Source: Ruminococcus sp. UBA3767 (GTDB lineage: Bacteria > Bacillota > Clostridia > Oscillospirales > Ruminococcaceae). Taken from it: a DNA stretch of 26,787 bases. A model generated the notes under the pieces. That model saw nothing but the letters and a program-made list of their open reading frames with translations. It searched no databases and was not told where the DNA came from. A program made the position numbers and the translations under genes. The stretch spans positions 1 to 26,787 of the forward strand of contig DFFV01000105.1 of assembly GCA_002371625.1 (NCBI GenBank). Reading direction: 5' to 3'. This document shows positions 1 through 9,208 of the stretch, piece by piece; position 1 is the first letter of the stretch, and each line of letters begins with the position of its first letter.

Positions 1-22
1 GGCTTGACTTTTATTTGCAGGT

Positions 23-1138
23 CTACCTGAAATACATATAAAGATCGCATTTTATCATGCCGTTATACAGCTTGCGCTTTTTATCGGCTTTTTTGCCGAA
101 GAATTTTTCAAACTCCTCGTGCGGTGAGATTATGTAGCACGGGTTATCCTTTGAGGGACAAAGCACCTGCCCCATTTTTTTATAAAGCTCCTCTGCCGAG
201 CGTATATCAAGCAAACGCTCGCCGTAAGGCGGATTGCAGAAAACGGTGCAGCCCTTTTGCAGCTTCAGCTTCGAGATGTCCTGCTGAACTGCCTCTATCC
301 TGCTGCTCACGCCTGCTTTTTTTGCATTTGCGCTTGTCAGGTCAACTGCCAGTTCGTCTATATCAAAGCCGTTTGCGTGGAACTTTGCATCGTGCTTTAT
401 CTGCTCCATAGCCTGCGCCCTTGCCTGCTGCCACACGCTCTGCGGTATCTGTTCCCACTGCTGTGCGGCAAAATTCCTGCGCAGTCCGCAGGCGATATTC
501 ATTGCTTTGTAAGCCGACTCTATCAGAAAAGTCCCCGAGCCGCACATCGGATCGCACACCTGCGTATCCTGACGCACTCTTGCCAGGTCGATTATGCCTG
601 CGGCAAGCGTTTCCTTTATGGGCGCATCGTTGGAATTCTTTCTGTATCCTCTTTTGTGCAGTCCCTGCCCTGTGGTATCAAGATAAATCGAAGCTGTATC
701 CTTCAGGATATTGAACTGGAGCTGGTGCTTGGGCCCTGTTTCCTCGAAATAGCTTATGCCGTACTTCTGCCCGAGGCGTTTAACGCACGCTTTTTTGATT
801 ATCTTCTGGCAATCGGGCACCGAGTGCAGCTTGGAATCTATGCAGCTTCCCTTAACGGGGAAAGCATCGGTTTTTGCGACAAACTGCTCCAGCGGTATCG
901 CCCTTACGCCCTCAAACAGCTCCTCAAAGCTCCTTGCCTGAAAGCTCGCAAGCTCTATCAGCACTCTTTCGCCCGAGGATATCCACAGGTTTGCATTTGC
1001 GACCGTTTTATATGTACCGTCAAAGGATATTTTTCCATTTGTGGTAGTAAGGTTTTCTCCTCCCGCCTTTTTTATCTCGTACGCCAGCACGCTTTCAAGT
1101 CCGAAATGGCATGGCACGCAAAGCCTTAGTTTTTCCAT
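23..1138 (-). CDS. rlmL: THUMP-domain class I SAM-dependent RNA methyltransferase (RlmL/YpsC type)
   Basis: Predicted 371-residue RNA base methyltransferase, probably acting on 23S rRNA guanine like the RlmL/YpsC family; the exact target base is inferred, not shown. A THUMP-like RNA-binding region covers about residues 45-155. The Rossmann methyltransferase domain follows, with SAM-binding DPMCGSGTF at 196-204 and the catalytic NPPYGERL at 302-309, the N2-guanine/N6-adenine-type NPPY signature. The length matches single-domain YpsC homologs; the fused second methyltransferase of E. coli RlmL is absent. I chose the ATG at 1138 because AAAGGGA lies 7 bases upstream; an in-frame GTG at 1165 has no good ribosome binding site. 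The gene follows the penicillin-binding protein gene in the same direction after a hairpin, with no room for an obvious promoter of its own, so read-through is likely. Confidence 0.88.
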   Translation of the reverse strand: MEKLRLCVPCHFGLESVLAYEIKKAGGENLTTTNGKISFDGTYKTVANANLWISSGERVLIELASFQARSFEELFEGVRAIPLEQFVAKTDAFPVKGSCIDSKLHSVPDCQKIIKKACVKRLGQKYGISYFEETGPKHQLQFNILKDTASIYLDTTGQGLHKRGYRKNSNDAPIKETLAAGIIDLARVRQDTQVCDPMCGSGTFLIESAYKAMNIACGLRRNFAAQQWEQIPQSVWQQARAQAMEQIKHDAKFHANGFDIDELAVDLTSANAKKAGVSSRIEAVQQDISKLKLQKGCTVFCNPPYGERLLDIRSAEELYKKMGQVLCPSKDNPCYIISPHEEFEKFFGKKADKKRKLYNGMIKCDLYMYFR

Positions 1139-1170
1139 TGATTTTCCCTTTCTTTCAGCTATCACTTAAA

Positions 1171-1198
1171 GACCCCCGTTTCAGATGAAATGGGGGTC
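1171..1198 (-). terminator. Hairpin terminator or attenuator between the class A PBP and the methyltransferase
   Basis: GACCCCC pairs with GGGGGTC, and an inner TTTCA/TGAAA stem follows after one mismatch, giving a 12-bp interrupted stem. On the minus strand it is followed only by TCTTTAA, a weak U-tract. It lies 12 bases after the PBP stop and about 30 bases before the methyltransferase start, so it may be a leaky terminator or attenuator. Confidence 0.6.
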
Positions 1199-1210
1199 AG
1201 CATTGTGTTA

Positions 1211-3433
1211 TCAATGATTGCAATACTTAGGCAGCGAGGACTTTTTATAGTAACCCTCTGCGGTATTGCCGCAGGTCTTTGAGGCAAGCAAGCCCGTTGA
1301 TCTGCAATATTTTGCCTTAACTACCGAATCAGGCATTGTGAACTTCTTATCCGGTTCGTTCTCAGCTATCTCACCAAAGATATTCTTCCACAGGATATCG
1401 CTGTTATAGTAGCTTCCTGTCGGGATAGTTTTATGGTTATCATAGCCTATCCAGATACCCGAAACGTAGTCAGGTGTACATCCCACGAAGGACAGGTCCT
1501 CCCAGTTGGAAGATGTACCTGTTTTAGCTACAAGATCCGTAGTTACCAGCTTAGCGTTGCGTCCGGTACCCGTTGGATCATTTACAACGTTCTGCATTAT
1601 TCTGTTCATAACATAAGCACTTGATTCAGAGATCGCCTGCTTGAAGCCGTCTGATTTCTCGTAGATAGCCTTGCCCGAAGCGTCCTCTATACTTGAGATA
1701 TATGACACCTCATATTTCCTTCCGCCGTTGCCGAAGATCATATATCCTCCGACAAGCTCGGAAAGGTGAAGACCGTTTGTGAAACCGCCGACCGTTACAC
1801 CTGAATACAGCTTGGCATCATTTTCATCAAGCGTTGTTATATCCAGCTTTTCTTTAAGGAAGTTGTAGCAGTACTCCGGAGTCAGCTTTTTAACCAGCTG
1901 AGCAGGTGCGGTATTCTTTGACTGTGCCAGCATCTGCCATGTATACATATTCTGATAGCTCCAGTTTCCGCTGTTGCCGTAATCGGAATAGTTTACAGGC
2001 CATTTCTCGTCAACGCCCTGAGCGTTTTTAACGGTTATAGGTTCGTCCTTTATCAGCGTTGACCAATTGATTATATCCTGCTCGACTGCAGGTGCATAAG
2101 ATGCGATAGGCTTTATACACGAACCCGGTGATCTCATACCCTGGGTAGCGGTATTGAACGTTCTCATCTCGGTCTTAGGCTTTCTGCTTCCAACTACCGC
2201 CTTGACGCAGCCCGTGTAATCCATTGCGATAAACGCTGACATGAGCGTATCATTTTCAAGTGCATAACCGGTGAAGTTTTTAGGGTTCTGCATATTAGCT
2301 TCGACCTTTTTCTGCATATTGTAATCAACGGTAGTATAAACAGTATATCCGCCGTTGAACAATCTCTGCGATGCTTCGTCCACACTGATACCGTAGTACT
2401 TTGCTATCCTGTTTTCAGCCTCGGTCAGTGCCTCGTCCATAAAGTAAGAGGTAGGCCCCTGATCCTTGGTCTCGTCATCGTACACAGTAGCAGATGAATA
2501 ATTGAAGTTGCCCACTACCTTGAGCTTTTCATTCATTGCCTGATTGAACTCGTCCTCGGAGATAGCTCCGTTTTCGAGCATTTTATTCAGGCATCTCTCA
2601 CGTCTTATCTTATTGTTGCCTTCCACTCCGTCAACGGGGTTATTTGCAGCCGGAGCATTTGTCATGCCTGCCAGCGCTGCGGACTCTGCAAGAGTCAGGT
2701 CTTTAACGTCCTTGCCGAAATAGAAGTTTGCCGCTGCCTGAACGCCCACTATATCATACTTTGTAGTACCCAGCGGAACAACGTTAAGGTAGCACTGCAG
2801 GATATCCTCCTTACGATTTACCTTTTCAACGTTTATCGTTCTGAATATCTCACGTATCTTTCTCTCGATACCCTTGATACCAGCAGCCTCATTATCTCCT
2901 GTAACATTCTTTATCGTCTGCTGCGTTATGGTCGAACCGCCCTGCCTGTTAGGATACAGCGGCAGGAATATATTCACGAACGCACCGATAGTACGCTTGA
3001 AGTCGATACCGTCGTGTGAATAGAAACGCTCGTCCTCACTGTAAACGAAGGCATCCTGTGTATACTGCGGGATATTTTCTATATCCGCCCAGATAACGTG
3101 TCTGCTCTCATTTCTCAGTGCATAATACAGCTTATACTGCTGAGATGCCGGATCATCCGGATTATACTCGGGGTTCTCGTAAACGAACCTTGTTATATTG
3201 CTCTCTGCGACCTGTTCAAGACTTACAGTTGAAGTAGTATCTGCGAAATTGAGCACATATATCGTAAGGACCGTTGCAAAGATACAGGATGTAATTATTA
3301 CTATAAGGAACACCGACAAAAGCACTGTACCCAGTGTTTTCAACACCTTTGACACAATGCCCATAGCAGTGCGTGCTTTTTTATGATTGCCCTTTTTTCT
3401 TTTTGCGGGAACAACCTTTCTTTTATCTTCCAT
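1211..3433 (-). CDS. Class A penicillin-binding protein (PBP1A type, bifunctional transglycosylase/transpeptidase)
   Basis: 740-residue membrane-anchored enzyme that polymerises lipid II into glycan strands and cross-links the peptides. The basic cytoplasmic tail (1-28) is followed by one membrane segment (about 34-61). The GT51 transglycosylase domain carries EDERFYSHDG at 133-142 (catalytic Glu) and QGGSTITQQ at 164-172. The transpeptidase domain has SxxK as SCIK (438-441), SxN as SKN (505-507) and KTG at 637-639. All three active-site motifs are intact. The C-terminal tail has three cysteines (710, 721, 738), as in many clostridial PBPs. AGGAAAGG lies upstream of the ATG, and a strong promoter precedes it at 3476-3504. 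It is preceded by the ispH-rpsA terminator, so it begins its own transcription unit. The family assignment is firm; the particular ponA/pbpA ortholog name is not. Confidence 0.95.
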   Translation of the reverse strand: MEDKRKVVPAKRKKGNHKKARTAMGIVSKVLKTLGTVLLSVFLIVIITSCIFATVLTIYVLNFADTTSTVSLEQVAESNITRFVYENPEYNPDDPASQQYKLYYALRNESRHVIWADIENIPQYTQDAFVYSEDERFYSHDGIDFKRTIGAFVNIFLPLYPNRQGGSTITQQTIKNVTGDNEAAGIKGIERKIREIFRTINVEKVNRKEDILQCYLNVVPLGTTKYDIVGVQAAANFYFGKDVKDLTLAESAALAGMTNAPAANNPVDGVEGNNKIRRERCLNKMLENGAISEDEFNQAMNEKLKVVGNFNYSSATVYDDETKDQGPTSYFMDEALTEAENRIAKYYGISVDEASQRLFNGGYTVYTTVDYNMQKKVEANMQNPKNFTGYALENDTLMSAFIAMDYTGCVKAVVGSRKPKTEMRTFNTATQGMRSPGSCIKPIASYAPAVEQDIINWSTLIKDEPITVKNAQGVDEKWPVNYSDYGNSGNWSYQNMYTWQMLAQSKNTAPAQLVKKLTPEYCYNFLKEKLDITTLDENDAKLYSGVTVGGFTNGLHLSELVGGYMIFGNGGRKYEVSYISSIEDASGKAIYEKSDGFKQAISESSAYVMNRIMQNVVNDPTGTGRNAKLVTTDLVAKTGTSSNWEDLSFVGCTPDYVSGIWIGYDNHKTIPTGSYYNSDILWKNIFGEIAENEPDKKFTMPDSVVKAKYCRSTGLLASKTCGNTAEGYYKKSSLPKYCNH

Positions 3434-3475
3434 AAAAGCTGCCTTTCCTGTTTTTATTTCCGTGATTTAGTGTTT

Positions 3476-3504
3476 AGTATAACACATACCTGCGAAAATG
3501 TTAA
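3476..3504 (-). promoter_or_regulatory. SigA-type promoter for the class A PBP gene
   Basis: On the minus strand TTAACA (3499-3504), a 17-base spacer and TATACT (3476-3481), with an extended -10 TGT directly before TATACT. It lies about 40 bases upstream of the PBP start codon and downstream of the ispH-rpsA terminator, where a promoter is expected. Confidence 0.72.
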
Positions 3505-3604
3505 GTCTTTTCTGTCTTCTTTCTTATAATTTTGTCATTTCAGACAATATGTTTGCGCTCTACACTTCCCAATACATCAATTTACACGGGAATTCAATTA
3601 AAAT

Positions 3605-3626
3605 CGGGGACGATCTCTCGCCCCCG
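3605..3626 (-). terminator. Intrinsic terminator of the cmk-plsC / ispH-rpsA operon
   Basis: A 9-bp stem (CGGGGGCGA with TCGTCCCCG on the minus strand, one G-U pair) closes a GAGA tetraloop and is followed by ATTTTAATT. It lies 14 bases beyond the ispH-rpsA stop codon and ends the long minus-strand gene run. Confidence 0.8.
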
Positions 3627-3639
3627 CCATTATTCTGCC

Positions 3640-5679
3640 TTACTCAGCGTCTGAGCTTTCCTGTGCTGCTTCCTCGGCTACGGGTGCTTCCTCGGCATCG
3701 TTCTCCTCTGCCGGCTCGTCAACAGCCTCCTCGGTCTCCTCCTCGTCTTCATCAGGGAGAAGTGCTCTGATCGACAGACTGATACGCTTCTTATCGAGGT
3801 CTATCTCAGTGATCTTGCACTCTACCTCCTGACCTACCGAGAGGATATCGCTTACATTGTCCACTCTCTTATTAGCGATCTGTGAGATGTGGATAAGTCC
3901 GTCGATACCGTCGATGATCTGAGCGAATGCACCGAATGATGTGATAGAAACGATCTTAGCGTTAACTACCTGTCCTGCTTCGTAATTTGCCTTGAATATC
4001 TCCCAAGGATTCTCGGAATCCTTCTTATAGGTAAGAGATATCTTCTTTGTTTCAGGATCTATATCCTTGATCCTTACAGTGATCTTATCGCCGACAGAAA
4101 CTACCTCTGAAGGATGCTTATCTCTGTTCCATGAAAGATCTATTCTTCTTACAAGTCCGTCAACTCCGCCAAGGTCTACGAATACGCCGTAATCGGTGAT
4201 GGACTTAACAACGCCCTCTACCTCTTCGCCCGGCTGGGTATTCTCAAAGAACTTGGTCTGAGCGGCAGCTCTTGCCTCTCTTGCTACGATCCTGATAGAG
4301 CCGACAGCTCTCTGCTTAGCCTCATTGACCTCAAGGATCTTGAAGCTGACCTCAGTCTTGAGCAGCTCATCGAGATTGAAATCTCTCTTAGGTGCAGCCT
4401 GTGAAGCAGGAACGAACACCTTTACGCCGTTGCACGCAACGAGCACGCCGCCCTTAACAACGTTAGTCACAACGCCTGTGAGCACCTCGTCAGCTTCCTT
4501 AGCTGCAACGATCTTTTCAAAGCCTGCAGCAGCGTCAACTTTCTTCTTGGAAAGTGTTACAACGCCGTCCTGGTCATTTGTCTTGAGCACGAGAAGATCA
4601 AGCTCATCGCCAACACTCACAACGTCCTCGGGCTTCTTTGTAGGATCATCAGTAAGCTCGGAAGCAGGTATCATGCCCTGCTGCTTGGTTCCAAGGTCAA
4701 CATATACTTCATTGTTGTTGACCGACAAAACAGTACCTGTTACTCTCTTTCCGATATGTATTGGCTTCAGAGATTTTTCCATCTCCTCTTCCCAGTTAAA
4801 TTCCTCATCAACATTGTTCAAAAGTTCACTCATGGTTTGTTCTACCTCCTTGATTATATAAGCGGGCGTTGAAGCGCCTGCCGAAATCCCTGCGGATCTT
4901 ACCTCCGACAGATCGGGCACGACCTGCGAAAGTTCCTTTGCATTCTCTACCAGAATGCTTTTGCAATACTTTTGCGATATTTCGTACAGCTTATGAGTAT
5001 TCGAGCTGTGCTTTCCTCCTACGATCACCATAAGATCGCATTTTTTCGCAAGCTGAGTTACTTCATTCTGCCTTGAATCAGTGGCGCTGCAGATAGTAGC
5101 GAACACCTCTGCCTGCGGCATAAGCTGTACAGCGAGCTTACTGCACTTTTCCCAAAGCTCTTTATTGAACGTAGTCTGTGCAAGAACAGCGGTCTTTTTG
5201 TCCGCCAGCCCATGCTTTTCCACCAGCTCCTCAAGCTCCTCACAGGAAGAGAACGCATAGCTTTCGCCCCTGCAATGCTCTGTTATGCCGATGACCTCCG
5301 GATGCTTACCGTCGCCTGCGACCAGGACAACACAGCCCTGCGCCGACTTTTCAGCGGCGATCTTATGTATCCTTGCAACGAACGGGCAGGTCGCATCAAC
5401 GACCTTTGCGCCTATCTCTGCGAGTCTTTCATACACACCCGGTCCTACGCCGTGTGAACGGATAATGACAGTCTGTCCGCTTTTCACCTCATCAAGTTCA
5501 AGCGGAACTGCGCCCTTTGACCTGAGGTCCTCAACGACATCTGCGTTATGGATTATAGGTCCGAGCGTAACGACATTATTTCGTTTATCCAATTCATTAT
5601 ACACTATTTTTACGGCATTGTCTACACCAAAACAAAATCCGGCGGTGCTCGCCACGAAAATTTTACACTTTGTTAACAT
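3640..5679 (-). CDS. ispH: Fusion of 4-hydroxy-3-methylbut-2-enyl diphosphate reductase (IspH) and ribosomal protein S1 (RpsA)
   Basis: 679-residue two-part protein. Residues 1 to about 285 are IspH, the last enzyme of the MEP isoprenoid pathway, reducing HMBPP to IPP and DMAPP. The three [4Fe-4S] cysteines are visible: C16 in FCFGV, C98 in TCPF and C197 in ICSAT, along with SHGV (75-78), KHPEV (125-129) and TTFNKE (169-174). Residues about 308-638 hold four S1 RNA-binding repeats (near 308-380, 397-465, 484-553, 567-638), followed by a very acidic tail. IspH-S1 fusions are known in Clostridia. Its ATG directly abuts the cmk-plsC stop (TAA then ATG) and no good ribosome binding site is visible, so translation is probably coupled. 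Downstream is a strong terminator. Whether the S1 part acts on ribosomes or only on RNA binding is not decided by sequence. Confidence 0.95.
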   Translation of the reverse strand: MLTKCKIFVASTAGFCFGVDNAVKIVYNELDKRNNVVTLGPIIHNADVVEDLRSKGAVPLELDEVKSGQTVIIRSHGVGPGVYERLAEIGAKVVDATCPFVARIHKIAAEKSAQGCVVLVAGDGKHPEVIGITEHCRGESYAFSSCEELEELVEKHGLADKKTAVLAQTTFNKELWEKCSKLAVQLMPQAEVFATICSATDSRQNEVTQLAKKCDLMVIVGGKHSSNTHKLYEISQKYCKSILVENAKELSQVVPDLSEVRSAGISAGASTPAYIIKEVEQTMSELLNNVDEEFNWEEEMEKSLKPIHIGKRVTGTVLSVNNNEVYVDLGTKQQGMIPASELTDDPTKKPEDVVSVGDELDLLVLKTNDQDGVVTLSKKKVDAAAGFEKIVAAKEADEVLTGVVTNVVKGGVLVACNGVKVFVPASQAAPKRDFNLDELLKTEVSFKILEVNEAKQRAVGSIRIVAREARAAAQTKFFENTQPGEEVEGVVKSITDYGVFVDLGGVDGLVRRIDLSWNRDKHPSEVVSVGDKITVRIKDIDPETKKISLTYKKDSENPWEIFKANYEAGQVVNAKIVSITSFGAFAQIIDGIDGLIHISQIANKRVDNVSDILSVGQEVECKITEIDLDKKRISLSIRALLPDEDEEETEEAVDEPAEENDAEEAPVAEEAAQESSDAE

Positions 5680-7047
5680 TTAATGTACCAATTCAGTTAT
5701 CCTGTCCATTATTTCGTTCTTGATCTTCTTCAAATCCTTGGCAGAAGTACCTGTCACTCCTATTTCAGCAGGAACGATCGGCTTGCCGTATCTTACTACG
5801 ACCTTGCTCCTGAACTTCAGTTTTTCGCCCTTGAAATTTATTCCTACGGGGATGACCTTAGTCTGTGCAACGGCAGCGATGAGCGCAACGCCTGTTTTTC
5901 CCTTGCCGACCTTGCCGTCCTTTGAGCGTGTTCCCTCGGGGAATATCTCAAGATTTCTGCCCTTTTCGAGCTTTTCTATCGAGGTATCTATCACCTGCAT
6001 ATCGCCCTTGCCTCTTACAACGGGGAAAGCTCCGAAGAGCTTTATCAGCGCAGTAAAGAAGACATTCTTGTGGAAAAGCTCCTCCTTAGCCATATATGAG
6101 ATAGGCACTCTTGCACCCAGGGCCGTGAACACGGGATCCTGATAGCTCCTGTGGTTTGAGGCAAAGATATTTCCGCCGTCCTTGGGGACATTCTCCTTGC
6201 CCTCCCATTTGATATTGTAATAACAATGGTAAACAAAAATAGTTATGTACCTGAGCAGGTTGTAGAAAAACAGCTTCACGAATGTGAGTTTTTTCTTTTT
6301 GGTTATCGGGCGCACGGGCATAAGCTCTCTGCTTGCACGGGAGGCTTTCTTTTCACCGCCGTCTGCTTCGTCACTTCCGCCCGAGGTCTTTTCCTTTATA
6401 ATGCGCACTATCTCGTCTATCACCTGTTCCAGCGACATCGAGGTCGAATCCACCTCAACTGCATCATCAGCTTTTCTCAGCGGAGCAGTTTCACGGTGGG
6501 TATCGTTATAATCACGCTGCTTGATGTCCTCAAGCACCTGCTCGTAGGTCGAGGGATCGCCCTTTTCCTGAAGCTCCTTGAATCTTCTGTTGGCTCTTTC
6601 CTCAGCCGATGCGGTAAGGAATATCTTCACCTGAGCATCCGGCAGAACTACCGTACCGATATCTCTGCCGTCCATGATAACGTTGTTTTTCTTAGCTATA
6701 TCCTTTTGCAGATCAAACAAAAATTCCCTTACCTTCGGGATAGCCGAAACTGCCGAAGCACCCATAGATATCTCGGGAGTTCTTATCTTATCCGAAACAT
6801 CGTCGCCGTTAAGTATAACGTGCTGAGCGCCCGAGATATATTCAAGGCTTATATTTATCTGATCCAGCGCAGCAACTGCCTCTATCTCGTCCTTGGGGTC
6901 GATGCCTCCCGAGATAACGTGATAAGCTATCGTTCGGTAGAGCGCACCCGTATCCACATATACATACTCGAGCTTTTTTGCAACAGCCTTGGCGATAGTT
7001 GATTTTCCTGCGCCCGAAGGTCCGTCAAGAGCTACGTTTATTTTCAT
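5680..7047 (-). CDS. cmk: Fusion of cytidylate kinase (Cmk) and 1-acyl-sn-glycerol-3-phosphate acyltransferase (PlsC)
   Basis: 455-residue bifunctional protein. Residues 1 to about 220 are (d)CMP kinase, with the P-loop GPSGAGKS (9-16), the CMP-binding DTGALYR (32-38), DGRDIGT (126-132) and the lid-region QRDYND (177-182). A charged linker (about 222-250) with a Gly/Asp/Lys-rich stretch leads to a PlsC domain with a hydrophobic entry segment (about 257-277). PlsC carries the catalytic NHRSYQD (H299, D304; HX4D) and FPEGTRS (369-375), and would acylate lysophosphatidate to phosphatidate at the membrane. In many Clostridia cmk, plsC, ispH and rpsA are separate neighbours, so here two adjacent pairs have fused. 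AAAGGA precedes the ATG. Both domains look intact. Confidence 0.94.
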   Translation of the reverse strand: MKINVALDGPSGAGKSTIAKAVAKKLEYVYVDTGALYRTIAYHVISGGIDPKDEIEAVAALDQINISLEYISGAQHVILNGDDVSDKIRTPEISMGASAVSAIPKVREFLFDLQKDIAKKNNVIMDGRDIGTVVLPDAQVKIFLTASAEERANRRFKELQEKGDPSTYEQVLEDIKQRDYNDTHRETAPLRKADDAVEVDSTSMSLEQVIDEIVRIIKEKTSGGSDEADGGEKKASRASRELMPVRPITKKKKLTFVKLFFYNLLRYITIFVYHCYYNIKWEGKENVPKDGGNIFASNHRSYQDPVFTALGARVPISYMAKEELFHKNVFFTALIKLFGAFPVVRGKGDMQVIDTSIEKLEKGRNLEIFPEGTRSKDGKVGKGKTGVALIAAVAQTKVIPVGINFKGEKLKFRSKVVVRYGKPIVPAEIGVTGTSAKDLKKIKNEIMDRITELVH

Positions 7048-7081
7048 TTATACCATTCCTTTCAAAGAGCTTGCTGTTTTA

Positions 7082-8320
7082 TTATCCACCGATAATATGC
7101 TGCGCACAGCTGTGTGCGGTAGCAAAGGCGATCTGCAGGTTGAAGCCGCCCGTATAGGCATCTACGTCGAGCACCTCCCCGATAAAATACAGTCCCTCGC
7201 ATAGCTTTGACTGCATAGTTTTCGGGTCTATCTCGCTCACCTTTACCCCTCCCCTTGTGATTATCGCTTCATCTATCGGGCGAAGCCGCAAAAGCGTGTA
7301 ATCAAGGTGTTTTATCGTGTGAACGAGCGCCTGTCTTTCTTCTCTGGTTATCTGGTTCACACGCTTGTCGTGCGCTATTGCGCTGCGCTTAACGACAATT
7401 GGTATCAGCTTTGAGGGGAGCAGCTTTACAAGGCTGTTTGCAAACTCCCTGTTCTCAAACTGCGCAAAATCACGCAGTATCCTGTCATCGAGCTGTTTAT
7501 CGCTCAGTGCGGGTTTAAGGTCTATCTCAAAGCGGTAATGCTTTTTGTTCACATCAGCGATATGTGCGCTTGCCGAAAGCACGAGCGGACCGGAAAGCCC
7601 GAAGTGCGTAAAAAGCATTTCGCCAAGCTCGCTGTAAAGCGGTTTTTTCTTTCCCTGCTCATAAAGCGAGAGGGTAACATTTTTTAGCGAAAGCCCCATC
7701 GCCCCGGCACATTCCTCATGCTCGGCGGTGACAACAGGGCAAAGCGAAGGTGTTATCGCCGTGACGGTGTGTCCTGCCTGCTTTGCGAATTTATAGCCAT
7801 CGCCTGTCGAGCCTGTTTTCGGGTAAGACCTTCCGCCGCAGGCGACCACAACGCTTTTCGCATAATACTCACCCTGCTGCGTTTTGATCCCTTTAACAGC
7901 GCCGTTTTCTATTATAAGCTCAACCGCCTCATCGTAAACCACATTTACGCCCGTTCTGCGAAGCTCATCACAAAGCGCAGCCACTATCTCCTTAGCGCTG
8001 TCACTCACCGGGAAAACTCTGTTTCCACGCTCAGTCTTCAGCTTAACGCCAAGTCCCTCAAAGAACTCCATAGTATCCGCAGGTGAAAAGCCGCACAGCG
8101 ATGAAAACATGAACTTCGGGTTTCTCGGGATATTATTCATCACCGTCTGCACATCGCAGTTGTTGGTGACGTTGCACCTGCCCTTTCCCGTTATCGCCAG
8201 CTTTCTTCCGCAGCCTGCGCCGTGCTCTGCCAGCATGACCTTCAAGCCCTTTCTGCCAAGCAGCGAAGCGCACATCATCCCTGCTGCACCTGCGCCTATA
8301 ACTATGCAGTCACAGCTCAT
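7082..8320 (-). CDS. BaiN/HI0933-type NAD(P)/FAD-dependent oxidoreductase
   Basis: 412-residue flavoprotein of the HI0933 family (also annotated as aminoacetone oxidase-like or BaiN/RdsA). An N-terminal FAD-binding Rossmann motif VIGAGAAGM lies at 7-15, followed by GCGRKLAITGKGRCNVTN, the family hallmark that contacts flavin. The C-terminal GEVLDVDAYTGGFNLQ completes the FAD site. The physiological substrate is unknown for most members. Bile-acid 7-dehydroxylation-pathway activity has been described for one homolog, but nothing here indicates bile-acid metabolism. Its ATG overlaps the stop of the upstream RpiR-type regulator (ATGA), implying translational coupling, and it is followed 34 bases later by cmk-plsC. 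Confidence 0.88.
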   Translation of the reverse strand: MSCDCIVIGAGAAGMMCASLLGRKGLKVMLAEHGAGCGRKLAITGKGRCNVTNNCDVQTVMNNIPRNPKFMFSSLCGFSPADTMEFFEGLGVKLKTERGNRVFPVSDSAKEIVAALCDELRRTGVNVVYDEAVELIIENGAVKGIKTQQGEYYAKSVVVACGGRSYPKTGSTGDGYKFAKQAGHTVTAITPSLCPVVTAEHEECAGAMGLSLKNVTLSLYEQGKKKPLYSELGEMLFTHFGLSGPLVLSASAHIADVNKKHYRFEIDLKPALSDKQLDDRILRDFAQFENREFANSLVKLLPSKLIPIVVKRSAIAHDKRVNQITREERQALVHTIKHLDYTLLRLRPIDEAIITRGGVKVSEIDPKTMQSKLCEGLYFIGEVLDVDAYTGGFNLQIAFATAHSCAQHIIGG

Positions 8321-9189
8321 TGCTCGTCATCTCCGCTCTTGGTGTAAACATCGTACTCGTCCCATACTCTTTCCAGCTTTTCAAATGTATCCGATACCTT
8401 GTCAACATTCTTTATGGAAACAGCAACGATAAGTGCATTTATCAGGCTCAGCGGTGCTACCAGCGAATCCACGAACGAAGCCATATCGCTCCTTGCAAGC
8501 AGCAGACTGTCAGCGTACTTGGCTATCGGCGAGCTGCCCGAATCGGTTATGGCGATGACCTTTGCGCCGTTATGCTTTGCAAAATCCAGCGCTTTCACCG
8601 TCTGCTTTGAATATCTCGGGAAAGAGATGCCTATCATCAGGTCTCTCTCGTCGATGTGCATTATCTTCTCAAAAAGCTCCGATGTCGTAGTGGACGGAAC
8701 GAGCTTTACCCTTGGGAAAATAAGCGAAAGATAATAATTAAGGAACGCAGCCAGTGGTGCCGAGCTTCGTGTTCCGACTATGTAAATGGTATTGCAGGAG
8801 ATAATCTGGTCAACAGCTGTGTTGAAATCGGCTTTTGATGTGACCTCAAGAGTTCTTCTTATCCTGTCTATGTCAAGGTCAAGCACTCTTTCGAGCACGT
8901 CATCTCCGTTCATCTGCCCCGAAGTCACCTCGATCCTCTGCACAGCGGTAAGCCTGCTGCGCATCATATCCTGAAGTGCTCTTTGCAGTGCAGGGTATCC
9001 GTCATAGCCCAGCATAGCAGCGAACCTGACGACCGTCGATTCGCTCACGCCCACGGTTTTGCCCAGCTTCTGCGCTGTCATAAAGGCAGCTTTATCATAA
9101 TGTGCGAGGATATAATTGGCTATCAGCTTATGCCCTTTTGAAAAAGCGGGCAGTTTCTCGTTTATGACAGAAAACAGGTCCTTGTTCAT
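8317..9189 (-). CDS. MurR/RpiR-family transcriptional regulator
   Basis: 290-residue regulator with an N-terminal HTH_6 domain (about 1-77; helix-turn-helix around LGKTVGVSESTVVRFAAML at 42-60) and a C-terminal SIS sugar-phosphate-binding domain (about 120-260; TIYIVGTRSSAPLA begins at 134). These regulators usually sense phosphosugars such as MurNAc-6-P or GlcNAc-6-P. No sugar catabolic genes adjoin it, so the regulon is unknown; a link to cell-wall precursors is a contextual guess. AAAGGAGG lies 10 bases upstream of the ATG. The stop overlaps the start of the flavoprotein by four bases. Confidence 0.88.
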   Translation of the reverse strand: MNKDLFSVINEKLPAFSKGHKLIANYILAHYDKAAFMTAQKLGKTVGVSESTVVRFAAMLGYDGYPALQRALQDMMRSRLTAVQRIEVTSGQMNGDDVLERVLDLDIDRIRRTLEVTSKADFNTAVDQIISCNTIYIVGTRSSAPLAAFLNYYLSLIFPRVKLVPSTTTSELFEKIMHIDERDLMIGISFPRYSKQTVKALDFAKHNGAKVIAITDSGSSPIAKYADSLLLARSDMASFVDSLVAPLSLINALIVAVSIKNVDKVSDTFEKLERVWDEYDVYTKSGDDEQ

Positions 9190-9208
9190 AATGCCTTTTC
9201 CTCCTTTA

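Noticed and set aside
257..1129. Long plus-strand open frame (290 codons) opposite the RNA methyltransferase
   Set aside because: It is a shadow: the minus frame carries intact methyltransferase motifs, while the plus frame is Cys/Leu/Arg-rich with no recognisable domain.
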